NCBI RefSeq assembly: GCF_026212465.1
Contig: NC_080057.1
Location: forward strand, 25,546,647 to 25,610,646
Source: Amaranthus tricolor
Lineage: Eukaryota > Streptophyta > Magnoliopsida > Caryophyllales > Amaranthaceae
Direction: 5' to 3'
DNA: 64,000 nucleotides
The position numbers and the translations under genes are program-made. This document shows, piece by piece, positions 51,628 to 64,000 of this stretch. The notes beneath the pieces are model-generated. The model was not told where the DNA came from. It worked only from the letters and a program-made list of their open reading frames with translations, and searched no databases. Position 1 is the first letter of the stretch; the number at the start of each line of letters is the position of its first letter.

Positions 51628-53048
51628 TGGTTTATTTATACCGTCAACACCCTTCCTTCTGTAATCGTTTTTGACTATCGACATATCATCTCTCAAATTC
51701 TAATTCAGTCGAGTAATGGTAGATGCAAACATGTTACGATTATTCTATGCACATGCTCTCTTTTTTGCGCTTCTGGGTTGATTAGTTTGGTCTGTGATGC
51801 TGTGCCTGAGACGTGCGTACATTACTAGCAAAACCTTAACATCTACGATAAAGTCTTATGAAGATTGTAAATCCGGGTAGCAAATATTCCCGACATTAGA
51901 CATCTTTTCGGAAAACCAAGGATTATCACTCCAATTAGGAAAGTTGAGCTTCTTTACGAAGATATTATTGTTACGTTGCCTCTTGTAATGTACTCGATTT
52001 GCTTCAATGAAATACCGAATATGGTATCGCACCTTTAAACTTCACATCAGGCTTATTCTTCTGATTCTTTTGCTTTCTAATTTGATAGTCAAGTCACTTT
52101 CATAGTCTTTTTGCAAATAACATTGACATTGTACTTTGATGATATGTTGGTTGGAGAAGGATGTTAAACCATCACTTTCAAAGCATTTGTCATATCATGA
52201 ATTTGATGGCTATGTTCATGAGGGGTGATTGATATTACTCTCATGGCTCGTTTATGACTTAAATATGATAGCAAATTCAAAAGAGACCGATTAATATTTA
52301 GTGCCTTCAAAACTGAAAACACACAATATGTCCAATGATGTCTTTGAGGAAATTCGTCTTTGATGTTTAAGTTAATATTTCCCTTTTGAAATACTTGTTA
52401 CATTAAGGTTATTAGCATTATTCATTGTTTAAGTTTATTTTATGTATTGCAGCTAATCTGTAAGAAAGAATTTAGTCAAGTGAGATCTTGTTTGAATTGT
52501 TTAATCGCATACTTTCATAAAATTAAATTTTTTATAATTTTTAAATGTGCATAGTTCAATATATAAATGATCAAAGTAATATATTAGGTTGTTCAAAAAA
52601 TCAAATGTAATAAGTATTTATTGGTCTTATACAAAGTGCTTCTAAGACTTCAACGATTTATAAACTGTAACTCTTTTTTACAGAAAATAAAGTGATATAC
52701 ACTCCAACTGAAATAAACAACAAATTCATAATGGGATTTGTAACATTTTTAACAACCTAACTAAAATTACTACTTTACCAAAATCAAGGAAACACAGAAT
52801 AGTTAGCATAGGGAAGATTGAATAATCGGATCCAATTTTTTCTCCATACACCTGCTTACTTATGAATTATGATCACTCTGTTAATCAGAGAGAGAAAGTG
52901 AGTGAGACAATATTTGAGAGGGAAAATCTAAAGAGGATGAGAGTGACGAAAATAGCGATTTTCTAGGGTTAGTGTCTGACTTTCTTCACCTACTTTTGTA
53001 CAGTTCATTGAAAATATTCAAATTCAAACTATTTTGAGTTAAATTTCC
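51628..53048. other. FK 3' flank and CTR1 promoter/5' UTR
   Basis: No coding sequence recognised. The last 200 bases, with GAGAGAGAAAGTGAGTGAGA and other GA-rich sequence, fit a CTR1 5' UTR. Confidence 0.55.
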
Positions 53049-56000
53049 ATGGAAATGCCTGGTAGAAGATCAAATTATACACTTCTTAGTCAAGTAGATG
53101 ATCAAATTGCTACGCCGGTGAAATTTTCCGGCAGTGGAGGTGGAGATAGAAGCTTGTATCCATCTTCGATCGGATTGCAAAGGCAAAGTAGTGGGAGTAG
53201 TTTTGGGGAAAGTTCGTTGTCGGATCATTACGTACCGTCGATCTCTATGCTGGCTAGTGATCACGACGGTTTTGGTTACTTGCAAGAGGAGAGAGATTCG
53301 AGGATGCGAGTAGCAGCTATTGATGGAGCTCCTGGCGGTGGCGGAGGGTCTTCGTCGAAGAGTTGGGCGCAGCAAACGGAAGAGAGCTATCAATTACAAT
53401 TGGCTTTGGCTTTGAGGTTATCATCAGAAGCTGCTTGTGTTGATGATCCTAATTTCTTGGATCCAGTGCCTGATGAATCTCTTTCTAGGCTCTCTTCCTC
53501 TGCTTCTGCTGAATCCATTTCTCATCGATTTTGGGTAATCTTTTGCATGTCTTACTTCTTTTTTTTTGATTTTTTTTGGTGATTGGTGATTTGTGAGTGG
53601 TGATTTTCCGTTTTGCTTGCACTTAGAATGTGAATATGTGATCGAAAATGAGGGCAGAGACTCGAGGCCGGGCTTGATTATGCTATGAGTTTAAAGCCTA
53701 TTGTTATTGAACAGTGTCGCACAAAAGAACGGTAGCCACTGGCCAGTTAGACATGCAAATGTGAGTGTTTGGCACACACTATGATAATATTCTGAATTCA
53801 CCACCACTCGAGGGGAGTTGATGTTTGTTCTGTGTGGAATTGTTATTAGAATTGAAAGATTTCAAGCGCTTGAGAAATAAGGGAATGGGAATTAAGTCTC
53901 GTAGATTTCTGTTTACGGATAGTTTTCAGAGATAACCTTAAGGTGTATTTAAAGGTAGCACGGACTTAGTTTATAAAAAAGTAGCACGAACTCCATTGGT
54001 CTGGTTATGGCCATTAGAGTTATCTTCCATTTTTATGTTTTTTCTTAGGATGCCTCATGTACTTCTTTTTGCTTGAGTTGACTGGATTCCGTTATTATAG
54101 TTAGTAAAGTACTAAAGTTTGTTTGGTCTCTATACGAGCATGCTTGTTGGGTTGATTTGATATTGGGGATTTTCTATCCTGCACAGAAATCAGTATTGAT
54201 GTTGTACTCTCTCCCTCTCGATTTTTACCACCTTGCATTTTAGCATATCCCATTTGTTTTTGCACTCTTTCCTTTTTGTTTTGGGTAATGGTTTCACTCT
54301 CCGTTTAATTTCATTCACAAATTTATTCTCTCTCTGTCTTAACCACTAATTTCTTTCATCCACCTATTTTGTGTCTTATACTTCAATTCAATTTTTCTTT
54401 TTACTAATTTTTGGTTACCAAAAAGCAATTGGATAAGAGGGACAAAGGGAGTAGCATTTAAGAAGTATGTGGCTTTCCTGCCTATTTTATTTGTTGATAT
54501 GAAATATCGTGTGGGTTGAGCATTGCGGATGTTAAAAGGAATCTCTTGCTTCGATCTCCTATGTGGTTAATCACAACCCTTGTGGTATCTCATGCACCGA
54601 TGAACTCAAATCCTTTTTTTAGAATGTTCTTAATTTCAGCTTGTCATCATGAGAACTAGTATTATGATTTGTTAATTTCAAAAATATTCCTTGGCTCCTT
54701 GGTGGGTTAGAAGAGGTGGAGAGGTCCAAAGATGTATGCATTATAGAAGCTTTTTTCTAATTGACATGTGATTTGCAGGTAGTTTACTACTACTATTTTC
54801 AAAAAAATGTCAAATTAAGAAATATATGTTAATTCATGTTGTGGACAGGTTCTGGTGATGATTTTGCTCTCTGCACTTGTTTATCCACATTACTCAACTT
54901 ATAACAATCTTCCCTTGACAATGTTTTCCTTTTCTTGAAGCTAGCCATCACAATGGAAACCTTACCTCATTGTTTTGAGTAGAAAATAATCAAGAATCTA
55001 TATAGTAATATGGATCCCAATTTTGGTGGCCCTAGTGATTAGAGAATGAACATTCACAAATATTTCTAAAGGATGTGTACGAAGGTAGATGAAGATTTTT
55101 AGAAGTTATGCACCTTGATTATTTTTTCTAGTACTTTTAATGGCCGCGATCTGATTATATAACTAGTCTGACCAACTTGTTTTATAAACTTACTATAATG
55201 ATAACTAATTTTCGTAACCACTATTTTGAAAAGTATGTGGCAAAATTTATGTCATAGTTGATATGTAAATGACTGTTGAAGGCACATACCATTTTCTAGT
55301 AAGTATACAATGTTTTCAAACAGCGGTAAAAAATGGTCGATTTTGTTGAACTTTGGGGCAAAAAGATAATTGCATTCTAACCAAAATGCCTTTTCAACCT
55401 TTTGGTTTTGGAGATTTGGAACCAATAAGCTTTCAAACTTATTTTACCAAACACTATGTTTAAATATATGATTTGACCACGCAAACCTCTATGCCACCCC
55501 AAATTAATTTTTTTGTCCAAACCTCCTTCGACTAAGCTCTGTACAATACATCCCGAATATTATCATTGTAATCATTTGTAACATTCAATATTGAGTTTAT
55601 ATTTTTTTGCAACCTTTTTAAGTTTTGTGTTGATATTTCCACTTTGGTGTCTTGTGCTTTAGTTAAAATTCACTTTGTTTACCTTTGTTTTTATTATATC
55701 CATTTTGATAAGCAGTGTTATTATTACTTCTTTGGATAATGAAGATTCCTTGGGAGCTATCTAATTTGAAATTCGTATCACCATTTATCTCCCTTAACTT
55801 CAAGCCTAGCTTGAAACATTATAAACTCACCACTTGAGTTAGATCTACTCTATCATAAATTCATTATTTGGTTTCCCATTTGCCTTTATGAAGATCACTA
55901 CATTCCTTAGTGAACCTCAATGTTGAACTTGTATATGTTATAATCAAATGAAGTCGTGCTTGTTGATTGACATTGGAAAGTTTCCACTTTGGTATCCTAT

Positions 56001-59000
56001 GGTTACTGAAATTCCACTCTCTTGACTTTCATTGATTGTTCTTTTAAGTCACTTCCCAACTCCTTGAGAATTTCAAAGAGAGCCTGACACTATGTACATT
56101 CCATGGGATCATTCATTAACATAATTTATTTTAAAATTGCTTTTGGTTGGCAATAGGATATGATGCTAGTATTTAGCAGTTGCTACTTGTAGCAATTGAG
56201 ACTTTTAAAATTATTTCTACTTATATTGACATACTTTTTTTGATTGTCATAGACTCAGCAATTTAATTTTCATCAGGTGAATGGCTGCCTCTCGTATTCA
56301 GATAAAATTCCTGATGGATTTTATTTCATACATGGAATGGATCCTTATGTTTGGACGGTGTGTGCTGATTTACAAGAAAATGGCCGTATTCCTTCAATTG
56401 AATCACTGAAGTTGGTAGATCCTGTAAATGAATCTTTACTTGAGGTAGTTTTGATTGATCGTTGCAGTGATTCTAACTTGAAGGAATTTCTGAACCGGGC
56501 TCTCGAAATATTCCATTTATGTATGAACCCTGATGATGTTGTTGACCAGCTGGCAAAGTTGGCATGTAACCGCATGGGGTGAGTTGTCATTCTGTCCTTT
56601 ACTTGATGCTCGAATATTGTCCATAGTCTTGTAATCTTACTCGTTTTGTGACATTTTATGGTCCGTCACTAGGGGTGCAGTTTTAAACAAAGAGGAGGAA
56701 TTGGTTCCCATCTGGAAGGAGTTCAGCAATGGTCTTAAGGGCTGTCTAGGGTCTGTCGTGCTTCCTATTGGTAGCTTATCTATTGGTCTTTGCAGGCATC
56801 GTGCTTTGCTATTCAAAGTATGTCTTGATGTCAAACTAATATTGTTATGTTTGATCTAAATAATAGAATGTGGTGTGGAAATAGCTGTAACTTTTTTTTC
56901 TTCCTTCTTCTGTTAATCATGTGGCAACAATTTTGCTTTTCTTAGTCCGCTGTTACGAGGCACTTTTTTTTACCTGTCAAACATACAGGGGGTGGGTGGG
57001 ATGGTGTTTCTTTCAATGAATCTATGCTGCTTGTCATCTGCTTTCCTGTAGCATACATATTTTTTTCTTGAAAGTAAATTTTCTTCTCGGTCCCCATGGT
57101 TGTGAGAAACTGAGATTCATGCTATTTTTATCCGATGACATTCTCTATGGCAGTTGTTATTCCATATCTAGTTCCGCTCTGTTTCATCGAATCAACTTAA
57201 CATGCTACTTGATGCAGTTCTTTCTGAATTTATGTAGTATATGTTAATGTTGCGGATACATCAAACTTTATGCTAATTTTCCCTGTACGATCACTAGTAA
57301 CTTTCCGCTTGTGGCATGCTACTTGCATGTTCTTTTGTATATTGTCATTCCAGTGACATGTAAAAGTCTTCATTTCTATTAATATCATGTCCAGTTATAT
57401 GAATTTTTAACTAATGGAAACCGTTCAGCTGAGGTGCTTTAAAATATTTTACGTCCTTGTTTACAGGTCCTTGCTGATTCAATTGAATTGCCATGTCGAA
57501 TTGCCAAGGGCTGTAAATATTGCAATAGAAATGATGCTGCCTCTTGCCTAGTACCATTTGGTTTGGACAGGTGTGCTTATTTTTGGGTGGAACGAACTTC
57601 AAAATTCATTTGTAATAGAGTCACACATTTGCGAGTCTTAAGCATTCTGCTCTTCTTATGTTGTATGAACTTTGAATTAGTTGGCAATTGTTGTTGCATA
57701 TGGCTCTAGGGTCTTTTAGAAACAGCCCCGTTTTTTCACAGGGGTAAGCTTACATTCTTGAGCTAGTCAAGGGATATAAATTACATTTGTAATTAAGGTT
57801 TTCTTTCAAATGAACCAGAACCATGGACCCTGTTTGGTAAACGTTGTTGTGAACAGCAATTAAAGTCTAGGGAACTTTCTTATTTTCCAATTTTGTCAAC
57901 GTGGCATTTCAAATTATTGGTAAACTACTAAATATTTAAATGCTTTTCCTACTAGTAATTGCCAAGAGTTATGACGTCTTTGTTTTCTCTGAAAATCAGT
58001 AGAATTGATTTACTTAATTGCCAAGTGGTATATTGGTTTTGTACTTAATTTATATAGTCCTCATCATCATTAATTTATTTATTTACTTTGTGATGTCATT
58101 GTTGCTCATGTTAGCTCAAGACTTGACTACCTATTGCAGATGACAAATTTCCAATTAATACTTCATCATTAAAAAAAAAATCCCATATGTATAAACAGAA
58201 TCCTCCTTCATTTCTGCAAAAATTTCTCTAAAATTTGGTAATGAGCTGTTGAATGGATGTACATTCTAAGTATTCAGCAGTAGATTGGAATTCCTAAGTA
58301 GCTGTAGTCAGAAGGAGTATAGGCAACTGTCTTCATAGTCAAACAACTCACTGGAAGCTTCCGTATCAGGGGCATCACATTTCTCTTAAAAATATTTCTT
58401 ATAATTAGCTCTCAAAAATTTAAAACAGTCATCTCTTCAGAGATCGATGGTGTCCTTTTCCAAATAACGAAATCTCATCCATACAAAACAAATTGTCTCA
58501 ACACGGTGCTGTTGACCATTCCAACGGAGAGCTGTTCTGAAAATTCTACACAACTGTTCTTAATATGATAGTATTTGTGACGAACTCTTATCATGTTGTT
58601 TTTGTGTACTTAATGAATGCCTTTTGTGGGGTAGCCGTAGCCTAGTTGGGCACTATTTGATGGCACTGAGCTAATGAATTGTTGTTGTTGCTAGTTACTA
58701 ATCTTAGAAAGTATCTGGTAGCATAGTTAGTAGCCTAGGTTGGGGTAAAGAACACAAATTCTACTTTTTTCTGTATCTCTTGTCTGCATGTGTGTGTTTG
58801 AGCCTTGAGGGTTGTTGATGGCTGTAGTTTAAAGAAAATGGTACTTGTGGTAACTTTAAAGGAGACAAATTTTGGTGGCTATATTTGGCAGGAGAAGCAG
58901 TGAGCAAAACCTCTATGCATTACTGCCTAGCATGACCATGATGTGTGTAAAGATTGGCGTACACACACTCACAGGCTGTTTCTATCATTCTATCATGCAT

Positions 59001-62000
59001 TGAAATTTTTTGAGAAATTTTTTTAGCAAACAAACAGGTGCAACCTTGAGTTGGAAATGACCTATTTAATGTAATTATAAAACTTTAGGGTGTTTTAGGC
59101 CTTATTTTCTCTGAATGCGTAGGACATATAATCTGTCTAGTATATGCAAATGTGCCTTCTCTGTTTCTGGAGCCGATGGAGTCTCTTTTTTTTGATTAAT
59201 TCAGTCAGTTATGATAGATTTATTCCAAATGTTTGTACATCTTGTATTTTTATGATGAATTTATTTTTTATGGTTTCAGGGAGTATTTGGTTGATTTGGT
59301 TGGGAAGCCAGGGTGCTTATGTGAGCCTGATTCCATACTTAATGGTCCATCTTCCATCTCAATTTGTTCACCACTGCACTTTCCACGATATAGATCAGTT
59401 GAACCTGCCATTGATTTCAGCTCACTGGCTAAGCAATATTTTTCAGATTGTCAATCTCTGAATCTTGTATTTGACAGGCCCTCTACAGGTAATCTTTTTT
59501 TTAGGTAATGCTTGCAGTAAGCTGGTATGTTGTCTTAAATGTTTATACAGGTGCAAACCAAACAACTAAAAATCCGACTTAGGTTGAGATTCTGGTTTGT
59601 ATTAGATATGATTTAACACTTATCTATGCTTTCTTTTTGCATTAACATGCTTGTTCTACTTTATTCAAATGATGGTATTAGTTTTTCTAATAGAGAATAC
59701 TTCTGAGTACGTCTGACTGGTTGATCCATCTTTAGTATTGCTGCTATCTTTATTAGTGTCGATATTACCTTATATATGTTAGGTGCTATTTGGTTTATGC
59801 AAACATCATAGGTGTTGAACTTTCTGATACGACTCGTATGGCTCCTCCTATTCATTTTACCTACAGTAGGAGGAAGGGTCCAGAAGCTTCTTGAAAATAC
59901 TACTCAAAGTTGTTATGCTGAGGTGTCCAGTTGGTTATGCATTTTATAATAGTTTGATATGGGATTCTACTAGTTTGTTATGAGGTGGCCAAAGTTGTTA
60001 TTTCCCCTCTTAGAAGTATATAAACGAAAGGGTAAAGGGTAATGAGATCATTCAGAAAATATTGCAATCACCGAGTATGGTGTAATGAAGTAATGAGCCA
60101 CTTGAAGAGCTCTATAGTAATACAATAACCTTTCCCTAATCTGTTCTTCTTCTTTCTATTCTTTCTGCATACTTTTCTCTAATCTTTTCTTTCTTTTTTG
60201 TTCTTGTTCTTGCTTTACTAATACTTGATACTTAACACTTTCTTGGCAGGTACATCTGTGAATGAACAAGATGCAGAGGATTTGATGTATCATAAGCAAT
60301 ATATTCTGAAACTGACAGACAATAATCCTATATCAAATGAACAAGAGCATCCTCAGCTTGTTGGTCATGATAGAGACTCTCAGTTTTCTGAATCTAATAG
60401 TCCTCCCCAAAATATTGGAAGAGCACCTAATCCCATAAGAGAGTTCCTTCCATCTAGATTCTTACCATCTATTAGGCAAAGGGGGAACCAAATGTTTACT
60501 GATCCATTGAGAGTTGCACCGAGTGATATGCGTTTTGAATCTAGTCAGCTAATATCAAGCAAAAGTGAAGCTTCTCTGGACTTGGAAGATTTGGTCATTC
60601 CATGGAGTGATCTTGTTCTGAGGGACAGGATTGGAGCAGGTTTTCCATAATAATACATCCATGTTATAGATTTAGTTTATCATATACAAATTTGATTAAT
60701 TAGCTTGACAGTTAAATTTATGTCTTCAGCAATTTATTCTTTCGCTCTCTGGTCTTTGCTATCATTGTCGTTAAAGTACACTCTTATCTGCAGGTTCTTT
60801 TGGAACCGTCCATCGAGCTGAATGGAATGGATCGGTAATCATCTCAGATCTCAGTATTTTCTACTTCTATAAATTGCCTTATTGTGATGATGCTCCAGGC
60901 TGAAGAATTTAAATTTTTTGACGTTGTGTTTGATTTTGATCCTAAATGGTCCTATTATGACTACTAGGAAACTTCATAGATATATGTTTCTGTTCTTATT
61001 TTTTTAGTTTGGATGCACTAAACAAACATTTAAGCTATTAAAGGTTTTGTGTTTCAACAAATTCTGAAACGTTTTGCACATTAAAGGAGGGAGGATGGCT
61101 TGGAAACATGATTTTTCCTTGGTTAATGCATTGTCCCTTTTGTAAAACCTTCTTGTCGCCATCACCTTTAATCTCATCCCTTCTTTTAAAGATACTCCCT
61201 CTCCCCTGTTGCTGAGATTCTTGTCAATTCAGTCATTTCCTGTCAAGAATTTGTCTGTGGTTACCTCTCACTACCAAATTACTTGCTCAGTACCCATCTA
61301 AAATTGTCTCAATATTCTACTCTATCATGTTCCTCTTCTTTTTTTTTCTTTCACATCTTAAGATCTGAAAAGTGAGTTCTTGATTGAAATGCTCCATCCT
61401 GCAAACCTTTAGCAAATAAAGAATTGATTGTTAGTCCAGATTTTGGATATTGTAATCCAAAAAATGGTTGTAGGTTTACGTTGGATGGGTTTGTCCAGGT
61501 TTTGAAGTTTTCCCTTCTACTTCTACAAGAAGAATATGGTGACTGCCATATTGCATACCCCGTTCTCTTTCTCCCATCTTTGTCTATTGTTGAGAAAACT
61601 CCCTGTGTTGAATGATCTGTCTGTTTTCACCTTTTTTGCCTTACTTCAATGTTGACTATGTGCATTGCTAGATCTACATTTGATATATTTGCTTTAGATG
61701 GAGCACTGATCATCAACACTATAAAATCGTTTATTTTGTAGGAGGTTGCCGTCAAGATCCTCATGGAACATGATTTCCATCCAGAGCGCTGTAATGAATT
61801 CTTGAGGGAGGTAAGAATCAAGGAGGAAGCATCTATTGGTCCACAACATTATCAACTATTTGACACTTCTCGTGTTTGTGCCTCCTTTTAAATGAAATTT
61901 ATTTCGTTAATCAGGTGGCAATAATGAAAAGGTTACGGCATCCAAATATAGTTCTCTTCATGGGGGCAGTGACTGAGCCACCTAATCTAGCCATAGTGAC

Positions 62001-63187
62001 TGAATACTTATGCAGGTCTGCATCCTTGAACATCACATGAAATTTGTGTGGAGTCTTTTTTCTGTGTTGTTTTGCCTTTTCCCCTCTTTGTACATTAGTG
62101 AATAATGATATAATTTGTTTTAACTGCAGAGGAAGCCTGTACTGGCTTTTACATAAATCAGGTGGCAAGGAAGTGTTGGATGAGAGGCGGCGTCTTAGTA
62201 TGGCCTATGATGTGGTACTTATGCTTAATTTTCCTTGCTTCCTAAACATGGACTTTTATCAGACACATGAAAACTTTAAACATGCTAAATAGTCTTTCTT
62301 GTTGCTGAAATTCTGTTGATTAATCAAGCAACCTATGATGTGCAGGCAAAAGGAATGAATTATCTTCATAAGCGTAATCCTCCAATCGTTCATCGGGATC
62401 TCAAGTCTCCTAACCTTTTGGTGGATAAAAAGTACACTGTAAAGGTAAGGTGTTCATTTTTCTGGATTGTAAGCAGATAATAACATGCAGATAATAACCA
62501 TCTTCATGTGCCGACTTGGCAGTTAAGGGTTTCCAATGTGACTTCCACTCTCAGGTTGATTTTGATTAGGTTTTGGAAGTCATCTTAGGGTGTTTGCTAA
62601 TAATGTTATTCTTAATGGGTGACTCTACACCAATGTCTTGGTTCCCTCTTCTAATTTTGTCAATCGCTTTTAAGTTATCTATTTGTTGCCTGTATCACCT
62701 TTAGTTCATGCACTAAGAAATCTACAGGTTGCTTCCATCAATATGGCGACGATGCACAATTGTCTTCTTTGTACTATTTGTTTGTCTTGCATTCTCATTT
62801 CGCTGTGTGATCCGTTGGACATTGTAAGGTCATGTTCTTTTATTAACCACATTGATTCGCTTACAATTTCTTTTACTCATTTAGGTTTGTGATTTTGGTC
62901 TTTCCCGTCTAAAGGCAAATACATTTTTGTCATCAAAATCAGCAGCTGGAACAGTAAGTTCTTTAAATGAGTGGCACAGAACCTGAATTTATCCTCTGTT
63001 CGCCAGTTGCTTTGTTTTGGAATGAACTAAATAAATGTGAAAGTGAATTGAACAGCCTGAATGGATGGCACCTGAAGTTCTTCGTGATGAGCCTTCAAAT
63101 GAGAAGTCAGATCTCTACAGCTTTGGTGTGATATTGTGGGAGCTTGCAACATTGCAACAACCATGGAGCAGTTTGAATCCACCTCAG
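53049..63187 (+). CDS. CTR1: CTR1 Raf-like MAPKKK, negative regulator of ethylene signalling (3'-partial)
   Basis: CTR1 docks on ethylene receptors at the ER and, without ethylene, phosphorylates EIN2 to keep the pathway off. Exons: 53049-53534, 56277-56578, 56673-56817, 57467-57570, 59280-59488, 60250-60639, 60794-60834, 61742-61810, 61915-62015, 62130-62214, 62346-62444, 62885-62953, 63056-63187 (744 codons so far). The start [15 protein letters not shown] matches Arabidopsis CTR1. The N-terminal regulatory EDR1-like region holds [20 protein letters not shown] and the Cys block [13 protein letters not shown]. The kinase domain has the Gly loop IGAGSFGTV, catalytic K564 in [14 protein letters not shown] (D662), DFG (680-682) and APE (705-707). 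The last roughly 70 residues must lie on exons right of the window. Intron 1 (2.7 kb) holds a Stowaway MITE. All essential kinase residues seen are intact. Confidence 0.97.
54204..54453. mobile_element. Stowaway-like MITE in CTR1 intron 1
   Basis: Ends TACTCTCTCCCTCTC and GAGGGACAAAGGGAGTA, the TA target plus CTCCCTC-type inverted repeat of Stowaway elements. About 250 bp, non-coding. Confidence 0.7.
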
Positions 63188-64000
63188 GTTCGTGTATCTT
63201 CTGATGGGTTTCTTTGCTTTATAATCTTGTTTTTCATTTTTAAATTGTTCCTCCATTACTGAATCAATGGAGATGAAATATTCTCTGAGATTATTGAAGG
63301 CAATGTTTGGTACATCTTATTTCAGGTATCGGGCTCAGAATTATTCAAAGGCATATAGTCAGTGCTTGCTTGTATTTATATCTGCCTGCAGATCCGCAGC
63401 TCTCCTCTTTGTGCCAGTGTCAGTAGTAGTACTACCCTGGCCACCCCTTTCCTCAAAAACTTGTGCATTCAAAATACTGATTTTCTAATATAAGCCTCAT
63501 ATTACTATCAAATTTCAACCAGCTTCTTCCATTCTGCCCTGTCTCCCACTTGCTGCCCGATACACCACTTCCTTTTTGCTGTTGTTTATCCTCCCCTTCT
63601 GCGCAACAAGGAAATATACGAATAATTTGATTAGAACTTTTACCATCCTAAAATCCAAAAAGTTTGTTGATAGGTCGCTCAAGCATCATTTTTGATGCAG
63701 AATTGCAGACTACTACTACTTGTTTTTGGCCATTGATGGGCCGTCAAAATTGCGGTAGCTGTAAAGTGTGAATGTTCATGGTGTTTTTGTAATGGAACTC
63801 CATCTTTTAATGTGTGCTTTTCTTCATAAATTTCCATGATCACTCCATCGGAAACAACCTCTTTGTTATCATTATAAAGGGTAAGGTTGCGTATATCCGT
63901 CCCCAAGGCCCAAACCCCACCCTAGATGGGAGCTTGGCATTGGGGTTATGAAATACTGTTTGCTGTAACTCTCAATACGAGTGTACAACCTCTATAGTGG
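63188..64000. other. CTR1 intron running off the window
   Basis: Starts with donor GTTCGT after the codon for Gln744. I looked for the next CTR1 exon (Val-Val-Ala-Ala-Val-Gly-Phe) and did not find it. Short open frames here have no recognised domain. Confidence 0.7.

Noticed and set aside
61190..61215. Possible Stowaway end (ATACTCCCTCTCCCC) in a CTR1 intron
   Set aside because: No matching complementary end found nearby.
295..63187. Idea that enolase, U2AF35, CSN2, HD2, FK and CTR1 form a functional gene cluster
   Set aside because: They belong to unrelated processes, lie on both strands, and show no shared regulatory sequence. CSN2, FK and CTR1 all have seedling phenotypes in Arabidopsis, but that is coincidence of neighbourhood without further evidence.

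Overview
The window is nuclear DNA from a flowering plant. It is AT-rich, its genes are split into many small exons with GT-AG introns, and long intergenic stretches are filled with plant transposon debris. The gene models match core eudicot proteins closely. Several short hairpin fragments built on GAGACGGTCTC resemble repeats I associate with Caryophyllales, but that placement is a weak inference.

Layout. 295-3990 (+): cytosolic enolase, lacking only its first coding exon. 5455-10408 (-): a decayed plant mobile domain (PMD) gene split by a complete 3039-bp non-autonomous CACTA transposon (5479-8517, TSD TAC). 10531-10881 (-): a MuDR transposase tail with SWIM and zinc-knuckle motifs. 10.9-15.4 kb: AT-rich repeats, palindromes and MITE-like debris. 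15397-17588 (+): splicing factor U2AF35. 19997-27151 (-): COP9 signalosome subunit 2, with a LINE fossil in a large intron. 28858-34410 (-): plant-specific HD2-type histone deacetylase, which contains a convincing U12-type AT-AC intron. 34.4-38 kb: intergenic DNA with a 975-bp tandem duplication. 38054-42860 (-): a 5'-truncated, decayed Ty1/copia element with a 514-bp 3' LTR. 42979-51627 (+): sterol C-14 reductase (FACKEL family), carrying LTR-derived and hAT-MITE insertions in introns. 53049-63187 (+): CTR1, the Raf-like kinase of ethylene signalling, running off the right edge.

The six host genes (glycolysis, splicing, signalosome, chromatin, sterol synthesis, ethylene signalling) are housekeeping or signalling genes that are neighbours by position. 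I see no sign that they form a functional cluster. Exon phases were checked by hand: CSN2 totals 439 aa, the sterol reductase 369 aa, U2AF35 328 aa and the HD2 protein 320 aa, all in frame. I found no tRNA, rRNA, CRISPR or organellar insertion.

The best leads are the AT-AC intron, the PMD gene whose 545-codon frame is broken only by TAG codons and by the CACTA insertion eight codons from its stop, a 117-bp palindrome built from a 45-bp period, and a 35-nt-arm hairpin at 12.3 kb.
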